From assembly GCA_049642465.1 (NCBI GenBank), contig JBAROV010000036.1, positions 1 to 21,278 on the forward strand: a stretch of 21,278 nt of DNA, written 5' to 3'. This document shows, piece after piece, positions 6,838 through 15,066 of this stretch. The notes under the pieces were generated by a model. That model worked only from the letters and a program-made list of their open reading frames with translations, was not told where the DNA came from and searched no databases. The translations under genes and the position numbers were made by a program. The DNA comes from CAWDPQ01 sp049642465 (GTDB lineage Bacteria > Acidobacteriota > Vicinamibacteria > Vicinamibacterales > 2-12-FULL-66-21). How positions within the stretch are numbered: the stretch's first letter is position 1; every line of letters begins with the position of its first letter.

Positions 6838-9330
6838 TTAAGCTCTGGCCTTCACGATCCGCATCCCGTAGAACGAACGGTATACGAACAAGGCTGACCC
6901 TGCCAGGAAAATGGCGGCCAGCACATGGCTCATCAACGACCCATACTGCCCAGCAAGTTGGACGCCGAGTTCGACCGCGAGTAGTCCGAAGAGTGTCGTG
7001 AACTTGATGACCGGGTTCATCGCCACCGATGACGTGTCCTTGAACGGATCACCGACCGTGTCACCCACGACCGTTGCCGCGTGAAGCGGCGTGCCCTTCT
7101 CCTTCAGCTCGACCTCGACGATCTTCTTTGCGTTGTCCCAGGCACCGCCGGCGTTGGCCATGAAGATGGCCTGGAAGAGGCCGAAGAGTGCAATCGATAC
7201 CAGGTAGCCGATGAAGTAGTAGGGCTCGAGGAATGCAAACCCCAGCGTGCCGAAGAAGACAGCCAGGAAAATGTTGAACATGCCCTTCTGCGCGTATTGC
7301 GTGCAGATCTCGACGACCTTCTTGCTGTCAGCGACAGACGCTTTCTGAACGCCGTCGAGCCGGATGTTCGCCTTGATGAACTCGACGGCGCGGTACGCGC
7401 CGGTTGTCACCGCCTGAGTGGAGGCACCGGTAAACCAATAAATCATGCAGCCGCCGGTGATGAGGCCGAGCAGGAAGGGAGGATGCAACAGCGAGAGCTT
7501 GTCCAGATTTTCAGTGAGGCCGTGCGTCAGCACCACGATGATTGAAAAGATCATCGTGGTTGCGCCAACGACAGCTGTGCCGATCAGCACGGGCTTCGCG
7601 GTGGCTTTGAACGTGTTGCCGGCACCGTCGTTCTCCTCGAGCAGATGCTTGGCGCGTTCGAAATTGACATCGAAGCCGTAATGCTTCTTGATTTCCTGCT
7701 TGATGTTGGGAAGCGTCTCGATCACCGACAGTTCGTACACCGACTGCGCGTTGTCAGTCACCGGGCCGTACGAGTCGACCGCAATCGTGACCGGGCCCAT
7801 GCCGAGGAAGCCAAAGGCGACCAGGCCAAATGCGAAGACGGCCGGGGCAATCATGATGCCGCTCGCCTGCAGACCGAGCGTGCTGACGCCGTAGGCTATC
7901 GACATCAGTGAGACGATCGCAATCCCAAGCCAGTAGGCGCTGAAATTCCCGGCGACAAAGCCTGAAAGGATGTTGAGCGATGCTCCGCCCTCTCGCGACG
8001 AGGTCACGACCTCGCGGACATGACTGGACTCGGTCGAGGTGAAGACCTTGACCAGTTCAGGGATGATCGCCCCGGCGAGGGTGCCGCAGGTAATGACGGT
8101 CGAGAGCTGCCACCAGAGGTCCGTGTAGCCGGCGATATTGGGAATCAGCCAGTAGGAGACCACGTAGGTGAGGCCGACCGACACAAACGAGGTCAGCCAC
8201 ACGAGACGCGTCAACGGCGACTCGAAGTTCATGGTTGCCGCGTTGCCGTAGCTCGCGCGCGCCCAGACGTCGTTGAGCAGGTAGGAGGCGCCGCTGGCCA
8301 CGATCATCATCACGCGCATGACGAAAATCCAGACGAGCAGCTGGACCTGAACGGTCGGCTCGCCGACGGCGAGCAAAATGAAGGAAATGAGCGCGACGCC
8401 GGTGACGCCGTAGGTCTCGAAACCGTCCGCGCTCGGCCCCACCGAATCGCCGGCGTTGTCTCCGGTGCAATCGGCGATGACGCCCGGGTTTCTGGCATCG
8501 TCTTCCTTGATGTTGAAGACGATCTTCATCAGGTCCGAACCGATATCGGCAATCTTGGTGAAGATGCCGCCGGCAATTCGGAGGGCGGCAGCCCCGAGCG
8601 ACTCCCCGATGGCAAACCCGATGAAACAGGAGCCGGCGTAATCGGCCGGCACGAAGAGCAGGATGCACAACATCAGGAACAGCTCGACGCTGATGAGCAG
8701 CATCCCGATGCTCATCCCGGCACGGAGGGGAATGGCGTAGATCGGAAACGGCCGGCCGGCGAGACCCGCGAACGCTGCGCGCGAATTCGCGAACGTATTC
8801 ACTCGAATGCCGAACCACGCCACGCCGTAGCTGCCGCCAATGCCAATGAGACTGAAGAACAGGATGACCGCGACCTTGAACAGCGGAAAGCCGTGGACGA
8901 TTTCACCCGTATCGGGATCGATCGTCGCGGCCAGCGCACCGAAGTAGATGGCGCTGATGATGCCGATGAAAATCCAGAGGATCAGGATGAACTTGCCCTG
9001 GGTAATGAGATACGTCTTGCACGTCTCGTAGATCAGCTCTGAAATCTCCCGCATCGATCGGTGGACGGGAAGATTACGGAGCTGCACGAAGATGACCATG
9101 CCAAAGGCCAGACCGAGCGCGCACACGAGAAGGCCCGACATCAACAGCGTCCGCCCGTTGATGCCGCCGAATTCGACAGACGCGAGATCGGGGAGGACAA
9201 GGTTGGCTTCGCCCCCCGCTTGCGACGCCGGGGCCGCTTGCGTTCCCGGCGCCGGCGGTTGAGCGGACGCCGGGGTCGCGCTCAGCAACAACACGAGGAC
9301 CGTGACAAAAAACGCGGCGAAGCGGCTCAT
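6838..9330 (-). CDS. hppA: Membrane-bound proton-translocating pyrophosphatase, divergent type
   Basis: The 830-residue protein has many membrane helices. It hydrolyses pyrophosphate and pumps ions. The active-site motifs are present: DIGSDLMK (262-269, matching canonical DVGADLVGK), EDDARNP (276-282), DNAGD (291-295), NAGGAWDNAKK (726-736) and GDTVGDPFKDTS (756-767). K575 in GNTFKATAK sits where lysine marks potassium-independent enzymes. GPSADGFETYGVTG (298-311) departs from the canonical GMAADLFE(S/T)YAVT. This fits the divergent, sodium-inhibited proton pyrophosphatase subfamily known from Chlorobium limicola (inference). A cleavable-looking signal peptide (1-23, ASA) and a Pro/Ala/Gln linker lengthen it beyond the usual 650-770 residues. 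GGAGG lies 11 bases before the ATG. Confidence 0.94.
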   Translation of the reverse strand: MSRFAAFFVTVLVLLLSATPASAQPPAPGTQAAPASQAGGEANLVLPDLASVEFGGINGRTLLMSGLLVCALGLAFGMVIFVQLRNLPVHRSMREISELIYETCKTYLITQGKFILILWIFIGIISAIYFGALAATIDPDTGEIVHGFPLFKVAVILFFSLIGIGGSYGVAWFGIRVNTFANSRAAFAGLAGRPFPIYAIPLRAGMSIGMLLISVELFLMLCILLFVPADYAGSCFIGFAIGESLGAAALRIAGGIFTKIADIGSDLMKIVFNIKEDDARNPGVIADCTGDNAGDSVGPSADGFETYGVTGVALISFILLAVGEPTVQVQLLVWIFVMRVMMIVASGASYLLNDVWARASYGNAATMNFESPLTRLVWLTSFVSVGLTYVVSYWLIPNIAGYTDLWWQLSTVITCGTLAGAIIPELVKVFTSTESSHVREVVTSSREGGASLNILSGFVAGNFSAYWLGIAIVSLMSIAYGVSTLGLQASGIMIAPAVFAFGLVAFGFLGMGPVTIAVDSYGPVTDNAQSVYELSVIETLPNIKQEIKKHYGFDVNFERAKHLLEENDGAGNTFKATAKPVLIGTAVVGATTMIFSIIVVLTHGLTENLDKLSLLHPPFLLGLITGGCMIYWFTGASTQAVTTGAYRAVEFIKANIRLDGVQKASVADSKKVVEICTQYAQKGMFNIFLAVFFGTLGFAFLEPYYFIGYLVSIALFGLFQAIFMANAGGAWDNAKKIVEVELKEKGTPLHAATVVGDTVGDPFKDTSSVAMNPVIKFTTLFGLLAVELGVQLAGQYGSLMSHVLAAIFLAGSALFVYRSFYGMRIVKARA

Positions 9331-9382
9331 TCCTCTTACTTCCTCCCTTTATTTCTCGTCAAGGCCCGGGCCCAAATCGGGC

Positions 9383-9391
9383 ATCGTACCA
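9383..9391 (-). promoter_or_regulatory. Possible extended -10 promoter for hppA
   Basis: On the minus strand TGGTACGAT forms a TGn-TACGAT extended -10 in the 64-base gap between the DUF502 gene and hppA. No good -35 is seen. hppA could equally be transcribed from upstream genes. Confidence 0.3.
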
Positions 9392-9394
9392 CAG

Positions 9395-10027
9395 CTACAC
9401 ACGAAAATCGCCGACCCGGTCGTCGCCACGGCGCGCGCGAACCCGACTCGACAGCGACATGCCGCCGGTGAGAAACAGGCGAATTCCCTGCTCCACGGTG
9501 ATGTCCGGGTAGGACGCTTTCTCACGCGGACACACGATGATGTCGCCCAGGTACAGATGGTTCGTGGGCACGTAGACGGCCACCATCGGCTCGGGCCCCT
9601 GGCCGCGGTCGACGGTGAACTCCTTCGTCAAGAATCCCAACTGGAAGCCGCGCGCCGCATCCTCCACCAGGACCACGCGCTTGAAGCCGTACTCGTTGTC
9701 AGGCGAAAACGCCACCACCAGCTGTTTCACGGGCGCGTAAATCGTGCGAAACACTGGCACTCGCAACAGATATCCCTCAGCCCGTTGCAGCAAACGCTTG
9801 CCGATCACGTTGGTCGCGACGGCCCCCACCACGAGAACCAGCAAGGCGGTCGTGAGAATGCCGAGCCCGGGGAGGTCCCGTTTCAGCCAGGCGGCGTAGA
9901 ACGGACCGACGAAGCCATCGATTAAACGAAAAATCCACACGAAGGCCGCCACGCTGATCACGAGCGGAACCGTGACGAAGAAGCCGGCAATGAAGCTGCG
10001 CCGCAGCCACGAAGTCAGTACCGCCAC
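9395..10027 (-). CDS. DUF502 family membrane protein
   Basis: About 210 residues from the GTG at 10025-10027; another GTG at 10031-10033 is possible. The frame stays open far upstream into uppP, but family members start just before LRRSFIAGFFVTVPLVISV, so a short overlap with the uppP end (13 bases) is the sensible choice. There are two membrane helices (about 11-33 and 50-73), then a soluble domain with VPVFRTIYAPVKQLV and AVYVPTNHLYLGDI, typical of DUF502. The role of this family in bacteria is not well defined; plant relatives are known as COV1-like proteins. The position after uppP suggests an envelope role (inference). No clear Shine-Dalgarno; translation is probably coupled to uppP. Confidence 0.85.
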   Translation of the reverse strand: MAVLTSWLRRSFIAGFFVTVPLVISVAAFVWIFRLIDGFVGPFYAAWLKRDLPGLGILTTALLVLVVGAVATNVIGKRLLQRAEGYLLRVPVFRTIYAPVKQLVVAFSPDNEYGFKRVVLVEDAARGFQLGFLTKEFTVDRGQGPEPMVAVYVPTNHLYLGDIIVCPREKASYPDITVEQGIRLFLTGGMSLSSRVRARRGDDRVGDFRV

Positions 10028-10827
10028 AACCACACCGCAGTAGCCACCGCAAGGAGGATTCGATAGTACGCGAATACATCGAGGCGATGGCCGGCGAGGA
10101 ACCGCAGAAAATACTTGATGGTGAGGTAACCAACCGCCCCGGAGACGCCGATGCCAATGACGAAGAGAAGCACGACCTGATCGTTCAGCGCGAGATGCCG
10201 AAGCTCCAGCGCTTCCTTGCCGGCAGCGGCGAGTGTGGCGGGAATCGCCAGCAGGAAAGTGAACCGGGCGGCGGCATCGCGCCGCATGCCGAGGAACATC
10301 CCGATCGCGATCGTCGATCCCGATCGGGACACGCCGGGCACGAGGGCTGCTGCCTGCGCACAACCTATCGCCAGCGCGTCAAACCATCCCATCGCCACTT
10401 CGCTTCGGCTCCGGCTCCCCACCCGCTCGGCGACCAGCATCGCGAGGGCGCCAACGGCCAACGCCGCGGCAGCAATTCCGGGCGTGCGCATCCGCTCCTC
10501 GATGATGTCCGTGAACAACAATCCGACGATCACCACAGGAATCGTCCCGATGGCGATGAGCCGCATCAACCGGCCTGATTCGCCGGGCTGGGCGGCGAAC
10601 ACCGCCGGAACCGCGCGGCACATCGCCAGAATTTCCATCCGAAAGAATGTGAGGATCGCGGCGAGCGTCCCGAGATGCAGGGCCACGTCGAAAGCGAGCC
10701 CCAAATCCGGGGGCGTCTCCCAGCCGAAAAACAACCGCGCGAGGATGAGGTGCGCGGAACTCGAAACCGGCAGAAACTCCGTCAGCCCCTGGATGATCCC
10801 AAGCAGGATGGCGGCGGGAATATTCAA
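10015..10827 (-). CDS. uppP: Undecaprenyl-diphosphatase (BacA/UppP)
   Basis: The 270-residue polytopic membrane protein dephosphorylates undecaprenyl diphosphate so the lipid carrier can be reused for peptidoglycan and other envelope polymers. Family motifs: GLTEFLPVSSSAH (14-26) with E17, HLGTLAA (51-57), and PGVSRSGST (164-172) with the catalytic-type R168. The start is TTG: an in-frame TAG lies 15 bases upstream and no ATG follows before the first motif, while NIPAAILLGIIQGLTEF matches the family N-terminus. No Shine-Dalgarno is visible, and secF ends 15 bases upstream, so it is probably translated by coupling. The gene overlaps the DUF502 gene at its end. Confidence 0.95.
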   Translation of the reverse strand: MNIPAAILLGIIQGLTEFLPVSSSAHLILARLFFGWETPPDLGLAFDVALHLGTLAAILTFFRMEILAMCRAVPAVFAAQPGESGRLMRLIAIGTIPVVIVGLLFTDIIEERMRTPGIAAAALAVGALAMLVAERVGSRSRSEVAMGWFDALAIGCAQAAALVPGVSRSGSTIAIGMFLGMRRDAAARFTFLLAIPATLAAAGKEALELRHLALNDQVVLLFVIGIGVSGAVGYLTIKYFLRFLAGHRLDVFAYYRILLAVATAVWLWRY

Positions 10828-10842
10828 GGGCGGAGCGACGAA

Positions 10843-11823
10843 CTACGACGCTCGGCGGCGACCGGATTTTCGCGGAGCGTCAGCGCTTGGCGTCGCGACC
10901 TGCCCCTTCACGAGTTTGCGCCCCTGAAACATGATGGCAATGGCCGATGCAATGAAGACCGTCGAGTAGGTGCCGCTGATGATGCCGACGAGCATCGTGA
11001 ACGCAAACCCTTTCAGCACTTCGCCGCCGAACAGATACAACGCCACCACGCTCAACAACGTCGTCCCGGCGGTGATGATCGTGCGACCGAGCGTCTGATT
11101 GACCGCCACGTTGACGATGTGTGCGAGATTGTCGCGGCGCATGGCCCGCATGTTTTCGCGCACGCGATCGAAGATGACGATCGTGTCGTTGACCGAGTAA
11201 CCGGTGATGGTCAGCAAGCCCGCGATGACGTTGAGCGTGATGTCGTACTTGAAAAACGACAGGAATGCGAGACAGACGAGCAGGTCGTGCAGCGTCGCGG
11301 CGACCGCGCCGACCGCAAAACTGAATTGGAAGCGGATCGCGATATAGGCCAGGATCCCCGCCAGCGCGAGAACGGTGGCATAAATCCCCTGCCGCTTGAG
11401 TTGTTCGCCGACGACCGGGCCGACGATCTCGGTGCCCTCCGGCCGGTCCGAAAACTTGCCCAGGTTGCCTTTTCGAAGCGCGGCCATGACCGCTTCCGCC
11501 TCGCGGCTCAAATCCGAGCCGGTCTCCGCGCCGGTCCTCCGCACACGAATCAGAACGTCGCGGTTGGCCGGATCGCCGTACTGCTGGACGATGGCGTCAC
11601 CACCGCCCGGCATGTTGGCGGCGAGCGTCTCGCGGATCCGTTCGAGTGGCGGGACCTGATCGAACTTCACGATGACGATGGTGCCGCCTTCGAAGTCGAC
11701 GCCGAGCTGAAGCCCGTTCTTCCAGATGTTGAAGGCGCCGGCCAGAATGACGACCAGCGACAGCCCGATGGCATACCAGCGCCATCGGACGAAGTCATAG
11801 TTCGGGTTCTTGAAGATCTGCAT
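10843..11823 (-). CDS. secF: Protein translocase subunit SecF
   Basis: The 326-residue protein has a first membrane helix at about 17-35, GVDFEGGT (41-48), a periplasmic domain, then five helices in the C-terminal half with GYSVNDTIVIFDRVREN (208-224), the conserved SecF segment. The tail (303-326) is basic. SecF pairs with SecD to use proton motive force to pull proteins out of the SecYEG channel. Length is normal. AGGG lies 6 bases before the ATG, which follows the secD stop by 13 bases. Confidence 0.97.
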   Translation of the reverse strand: MQIFKNPNYDFVRWRWYAIGLSLVVILAGAFNIWKNGLQLGVDFEGGTIVIVKFDQVPPLERIRETLAANMPGGGDAIVQQYGDPANRDVLIRVRRTGAETGSDLSREAEAVMAALRKGNLGKFSDRPEGTEIVGPVVGEQLKRQGIYATVLALAGILAYIAIRFQFSFAVGAVAATLHDLLVCLAFLSFFKYDITLNVIAGLLTITGYSVNDTIVIFDRVRENMRAMRRDNLAHIVNVAVNQTLGRTIITAGTTLLSVVALYLFGGEVLKGFAFTMLVGIISGTYSTVFIASAIAIMFQGRKLVKGQVATPSADAPRKSGRRRAS

Positions 11824-11836
11824 GATGCCCTGAAAG

Positions 11837-13444
11837 TTAAATACTGAGCGTGCGTGCCGTGGGTGGCTGCCTCTGCAGCGCGATCTCGAACATCGTCTTC
11901 GACACGAAGATCGAGGTAAACAGGTTCGTCAGTAGACCGATCGTGAGCGTCAAGGCGAACCCGCGAATCGGACCCGTCCCGAACTGGAACAGAAACGCGG
12001 CGGCAATCAGCGCGGTAATGTGGGTATCGAGCAGCGTGAGAAACACCCGGGAAAAACCGGCATCAATCGCGGCCCGCACGCCGCGGCCCGCCGCAATCTC
12101 TTCTTTGATCCGTTCGAAGATCAGCACGTTCGAATCCACCCCCATACCCATCGTGAGGATGAATCCGGCAATTCCCGGCAGCGTCATGGTCGCGCCAAAG
12201 TACGCCATCAGCCCGATCAGGACGATCAGGTTGCAGACCATTGCGACGATGGCGTTGATGCCCGAGAGCTTGTAGTAAAGGAGCATGAAGAGGATCACGA
12301 GCGCGAGCCCGGCCAGTGACGCGGTGACTCCGGACCTGACGGAATCGGCCCCGAGCGTCGGTCCGATCACGCGCTCCTCGAGGTAACTCATCGACGCGGG
12401 GAGAGCGCCGGAGCGAAGCTTCAACGCCAGATCGTTCACTTCGTCGGTGGTGAAGCTGCCCTGGATACGACCCTCGCTGTCGATGCGGGTTTCAATCTGC
12501 GGCGCCGACTGCACGCGATTATCGAGAATAATCGCGAGATAGCGGCCGACATTTTCTCCCGTCACCTTGCCGAACTTGCGCGATCCCTCGTTGGTCAGCG
12601 AAAACATCACCGCCGGACGACCGTTCTCGTCGAGCGAGGCGCGCGCGTTGCGGAGATCCTGGCCGGTCACCGCGGCCACCTTGCGAACGAGGTAGTAGGA
12701 CGTGCCGGACTCGCCCCGGCCCGCCGCCGGGCCGCTGACGACGTCCATGTCGTCCGGCACTTTGCCGGAATACGCCTGCAAGAGCGCCTCGCGGGAAGAT
12801 GACGGCCCCGCTTCGACGAGCTTCAGGTCGAGGCGCGCGGTGGAGCGGATGATTTCCTTCGCCCGGTTCACGTCCGTCACGCCTGGAAGCTGCACGAGCA
12901 GCTGGTTGCCTTCGTTTCCGTACCTCGAGATGTTTGGTTCGGCGACACCGAGCTCGTTGACGCGGCGATCGATGGTCTCCTGCGCCTGCACGACCGTCTG
13001 CTCGCGCATGTCGCGTTCGATGTTCGGCCGCATCGTGAAGGTGTAGCTGTTGCCGACGCCGCTACTCCGTTCGTAGTTCGCCGACAGCAGGTCGTCGGCC
13101 ACGCGTCGGAACTCCGCATCACGCTCCTGCGCAACAGCCTCCACGCGGATCACGGTCGGCGAGGGAACCGTGATCGCCGTGAAAGTGACGCCTGCCGCGC
13201 GAAGCGCCTCACGGAGCTGTTCCGAGGTCGTCGTACCGGAGATCTGCAGCGCCTCGTCCGTGTGCACGCGAAGTACGAGGTGGACGCCCCCTTTGAGGTC
13301 GAGCCCGAGCTTGAGCTGCTTCGCCATCAGCCAACCGGGCGCGGGCAGGTTGTATCGCTTGGCAAGAATGGGATACACGCCAACCGCAAAGAACAGCACG
13401 AACACCGAGATGACGGTGATGATTTTCCAACGAAGATTTTTCAT
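11837..13444 (-). CDS. secD: Protein translocase subunit SecD
   Basis: The protein has 535 residues from ATG at 13442-13444, with AGGA about 7 bases upstream. An in-frame TTG 18 bases earlier is less likely. Order: helix 1 (about 8-27), LGLDLKGG (46-53), the large periplasmic P1 domain (to about 365), then five helices with GMGVDSNVLIFERIKEE (433-449), the SecD signature carrying the functionally important aspartate. Works with SecF and YajC in Sec export. Separated from yajC by 14 bases and from secF by 13, so the three are one transcript. Confidence 0.97.
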   Translation of the reverse strand: MKNLRWKIITVISVFVLFFAVGVYPILAKRYNLPAPGWLMAKQLKLGLDLKGGVHLVLRVHTDEALQISGTTTSEQLREALRAAGVTFTAITVPSPTVIRVEAVAQERDAEFRRVADDLLSANYERSSGVGNSYTFTMRPNIERDMREQTVVQAQETIDRRVNELGVAEPNISRYGNEGNQLLVQLPGVTDVNRAKEIIRSTARLDLKLVEAGPSSSREALLQAYSGKVPDDMDVVSGPAAGRGESGTSYYLVRKVAAVTGQDLRNARASLDENGRPAVMFSLTNEGSRKFGKVTGENVGRYLAIILDNRVQSAPQIETRIDSEGRIQGSFTTDEVNDLALKLRSGALPASMSYLEERVIGPTLGADSVRSGVTASLAGLALVILFMLLYYKLSGINAIVAMVCNLIVLIGLMAYFGATMTLPGIAGFILTMGMGVDSNVLIFERIKEEIAAGRGVRAAIDAGFSRVFLTLLDTHITALIAAAFLFQFGTGPIRGFALTLTIGLLTNLFTSIFVSKTMFEIALQRQPPTARTLSI

Positions 13445-13458
13445 GGCCTGGTCCTGCC

Positions 13459-13800
13459 TCAAAGGCTGCCGGAATCCGAAACGACGGGGTCCTGACCCTG
13501 ATACCCGCCGATCGCGGCACGAGCGACTTCAATCCGCACCTTCTCGGCCACCTGTAACTGCACCGATTTGTCGTTCAGACGAGTGATCTGTCCGTAGATC
13601 CCGCTCGTCAGGACGACGTTGTCCCCGACTTTCAGCGCTTCCTGGAATTCCTGGACCTTCCGCTGCCGCCGCTTCATCGGCAGCAGGATCAGAAAGTAGA
13701 AAATTACCAGGATCAGCGCGAACGGCAGTAGCTGGAAAAGGCCACCAGGTTGTCCCGAACCGGCCATCGCGAACAGAACGGCTCCGATCGATTGCGACAT
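13459..13800 (-). CDS. yajC: Sec translocase auxiliary subunit YajC
   Basis: The protein has 113 residues from ATG 13798-13800 (MSQSIGAVLFAMAG). The frame is open further upstream, but that extension is Arg/Ser-rich, unlike the family, and overlaps the end of tgt. One membrane helix (about 21-42, LLPFALILVIFYFLILLPMK) ends in the basic KRRQRK stop, followed by the YajC core VQEFQEALKVGDNVVLTSGIYGQI. YajC associates with SecDF. The ribosome site is weak. Confidence 0.93.
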   Translation of the reverse strand: MSQSIGAVLFAMAGSGQPGGLFQLLPFALILVIFYFLILLPMKRRQRKVQEFQEALKVGDNVVLTSGIYGQITRLNDKSVQLQVAEKVRIEVARAAIGGYQGQDPVVSDSGSL

Positions 13801-13873
13801 GCGTTGCGGTTCGGCTCGCCTTTCCTGCTGCAAACGGCTCGACGCGCCCGCGTGGGCCGTCAGCCGGACTCGG

Positions 13874-15037
13874 TCAGTGATGAGGTCGGCGCGAGTAGGT
13901 TTGATGGAACTCCTGGCGGAGTTTTTCAAACGTGCCGAACAATATAGCCTCCCTAATCCTCCGCATGGTGTCAAGGTAAAAGAAGAGATTATGCACCGTA
14001 TTCAGCGTCGATCCGGTCATTTCTCCGGCCATGAAGAGGTGCCTGAGATACGCGCGCGAAAAACGGCTGCACGTGTAGCAGCCGCAGCCAGGATCGGGCG
14101 GTCTCGTGTCTTCGGCGAAGCGCGCGTTCTTGATCGATAGCGGTCCCTCGCGGGTGAAGAGTTGACCGTTTCGCGCGTTGCGCGTCGGGAGCACGCAATC
14201 AAACAGATCGATGCCTCGCGCCACGCTCTCGAACAGGTCGTCGGGCATGCCGGTACCCATCAGATAGCGCGGCCGGTCAGCTGGAAGCTGGCGCGCGACG
14301 TGACCGGCGACGTCGTACATCACGTCGGCAGGTTCGCCGACGCTCAGTCCTCCTATCGCATACGCCTCGAAGCCGATTGCGAGCGTCGCTTGCACGCTCT
14401 CCGTCCTGAGATCGAGGTGCGTGCCGCCCTGAATGATCCCGAATTGCGCCTGTCCGTCATTGGTGACAATTACGTCGTCGGGGCGCGCGGTCGGATCCTG
14501 GAGCTGCAGGAACCTCGTACGCGCCCGCCGCGCCCAGCGGACGGAACGCTGCATGGCTTCGCGTACGGCGGCAACGGGCGCCGGCGTGGCAATGCATTCA
14601 TCGAGCACCATCGCGATGTCGCTGCCAAGTTGCGCTTGAATATCCGTGGCTCGCTCCGGCGTGAGGTGGTGCAGCGATCCGTCGAGGTGCGAGCGGAACT
14701 CGGAGCCCTCTTCGCGAATGCGCCGCATCTCGGCGAGACTGAAAATCTGATATCCGCCGCTGTCGGTGAGGATCGGCCGGTCCCATCCAATGAACCGATG
14801 GAGCCCGCGGCAGCGAGCAATCAGTGAATCACCGGGTTTGAGATAGAGGTGATACGTATTTCCAAGAATGATCTCTGCCCCGACCTCCTCCAGTTGCCGC
14901 ATCGTCACGCCCTTGACCGCGCCGCGCGTGCCGACCGGCATGAACGCCGGAGTCTGCACGGTGCCATGCACCGTCTGCATCTCGCCGCAGCGCGCCTCAC
15001 CGTCCTGATGAGTGACGCGGAAGGAAAAGGGGGGCAT
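13874..15037 (-). CDS. tgt: tRNA-guanine transglycosylase
   Basis: The protein has 387 residues from ATG 15035-15037, with GGGAG 7 bases upstream; the longer open frame to 15313 has no family similarity. It exchanges guanine at position 34 of GUN-anticodon tRNAs for preQ1, the key step to queuosine. Seen: LTDSGGYQ with general base D92, FDCVLPTRNARNG with nucleophile D280, GGLSVGEP (229-236), and the zinc site C318, C320, C323 and H349. The tgt-yajC-secD-secF order is widely conserved. It is the first gene of the minus-strand run and is divergent from ddl across only 29 bases. Confidence 0.97.
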   Translation of the reverse strand: MPPFSFRVTHQDGEARCGEMQTVHGTVQTPAFMPVGTRGAVKGVTMRQLEEVGAEIILGNTYHLYLKPGDSLIARCRGLHRFIGWDRPILTDSGGYQIFSLAEMRRIREEGSEFRSHLDGSLHHLTPERATDIQAQLGSDIAMVLDECIATPAPVAAVREAMQRSVRWARRARTRFLQLQDPTARPDDVIVTNDGQAQFGIIQGGTHLDLRTESVQATLAIGFEAYAIGGLSVGEPADVMYDVAGHVARQLPADRPRYLMGTGMPDDLFESVARGIDLFDCVLPTRNARNGQLFTREGPLSIKNARFAEDTRPPDPGCGCYTCSRFSRAYLRHLFMAGEMTGSTLNTVHNLFFYLDTMRRIREAILFGTFEKLRQEFHQTYSRRPHH

Positions 15038-15051
15038 CGTGGGTCTCCCGC

Positions 15052-15060
15052 TGTTATTCT
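15052..15060 (+). promoter_or_regulatory. Possible extended -10 promoter for ddl
   Basis: TGT-TATTCT forms an extended -10 (TATTCT 15055-15060). A start point 7 bases after it would fall on the G of the ddl GTG codon at 15067, implying a leaderless mRNA. There is no recognisable -35, and no Shine-Dalgarno before ddl. Confidence 0.35.
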
Positions 15061-15066
15061 GTCCCC

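Noticed and set aside
8020..9042. A 340-codon frame opposite hppA
   Set aside because: It is a shadow of hppA, whose motifs are intact throughout.
10028..10363. N-terminal extension of the DUF502 protein into uppP
   Set aside because: Those codons lie within conserved uppP coding, and family members begin near the first membrane helix.
10675..11847. A 390-codon open frame opposite secF and uppP
   Set aside because: It covers well-supported secF and uppP coding; the product is rich in Asp, Arg and His with no domain pattern.
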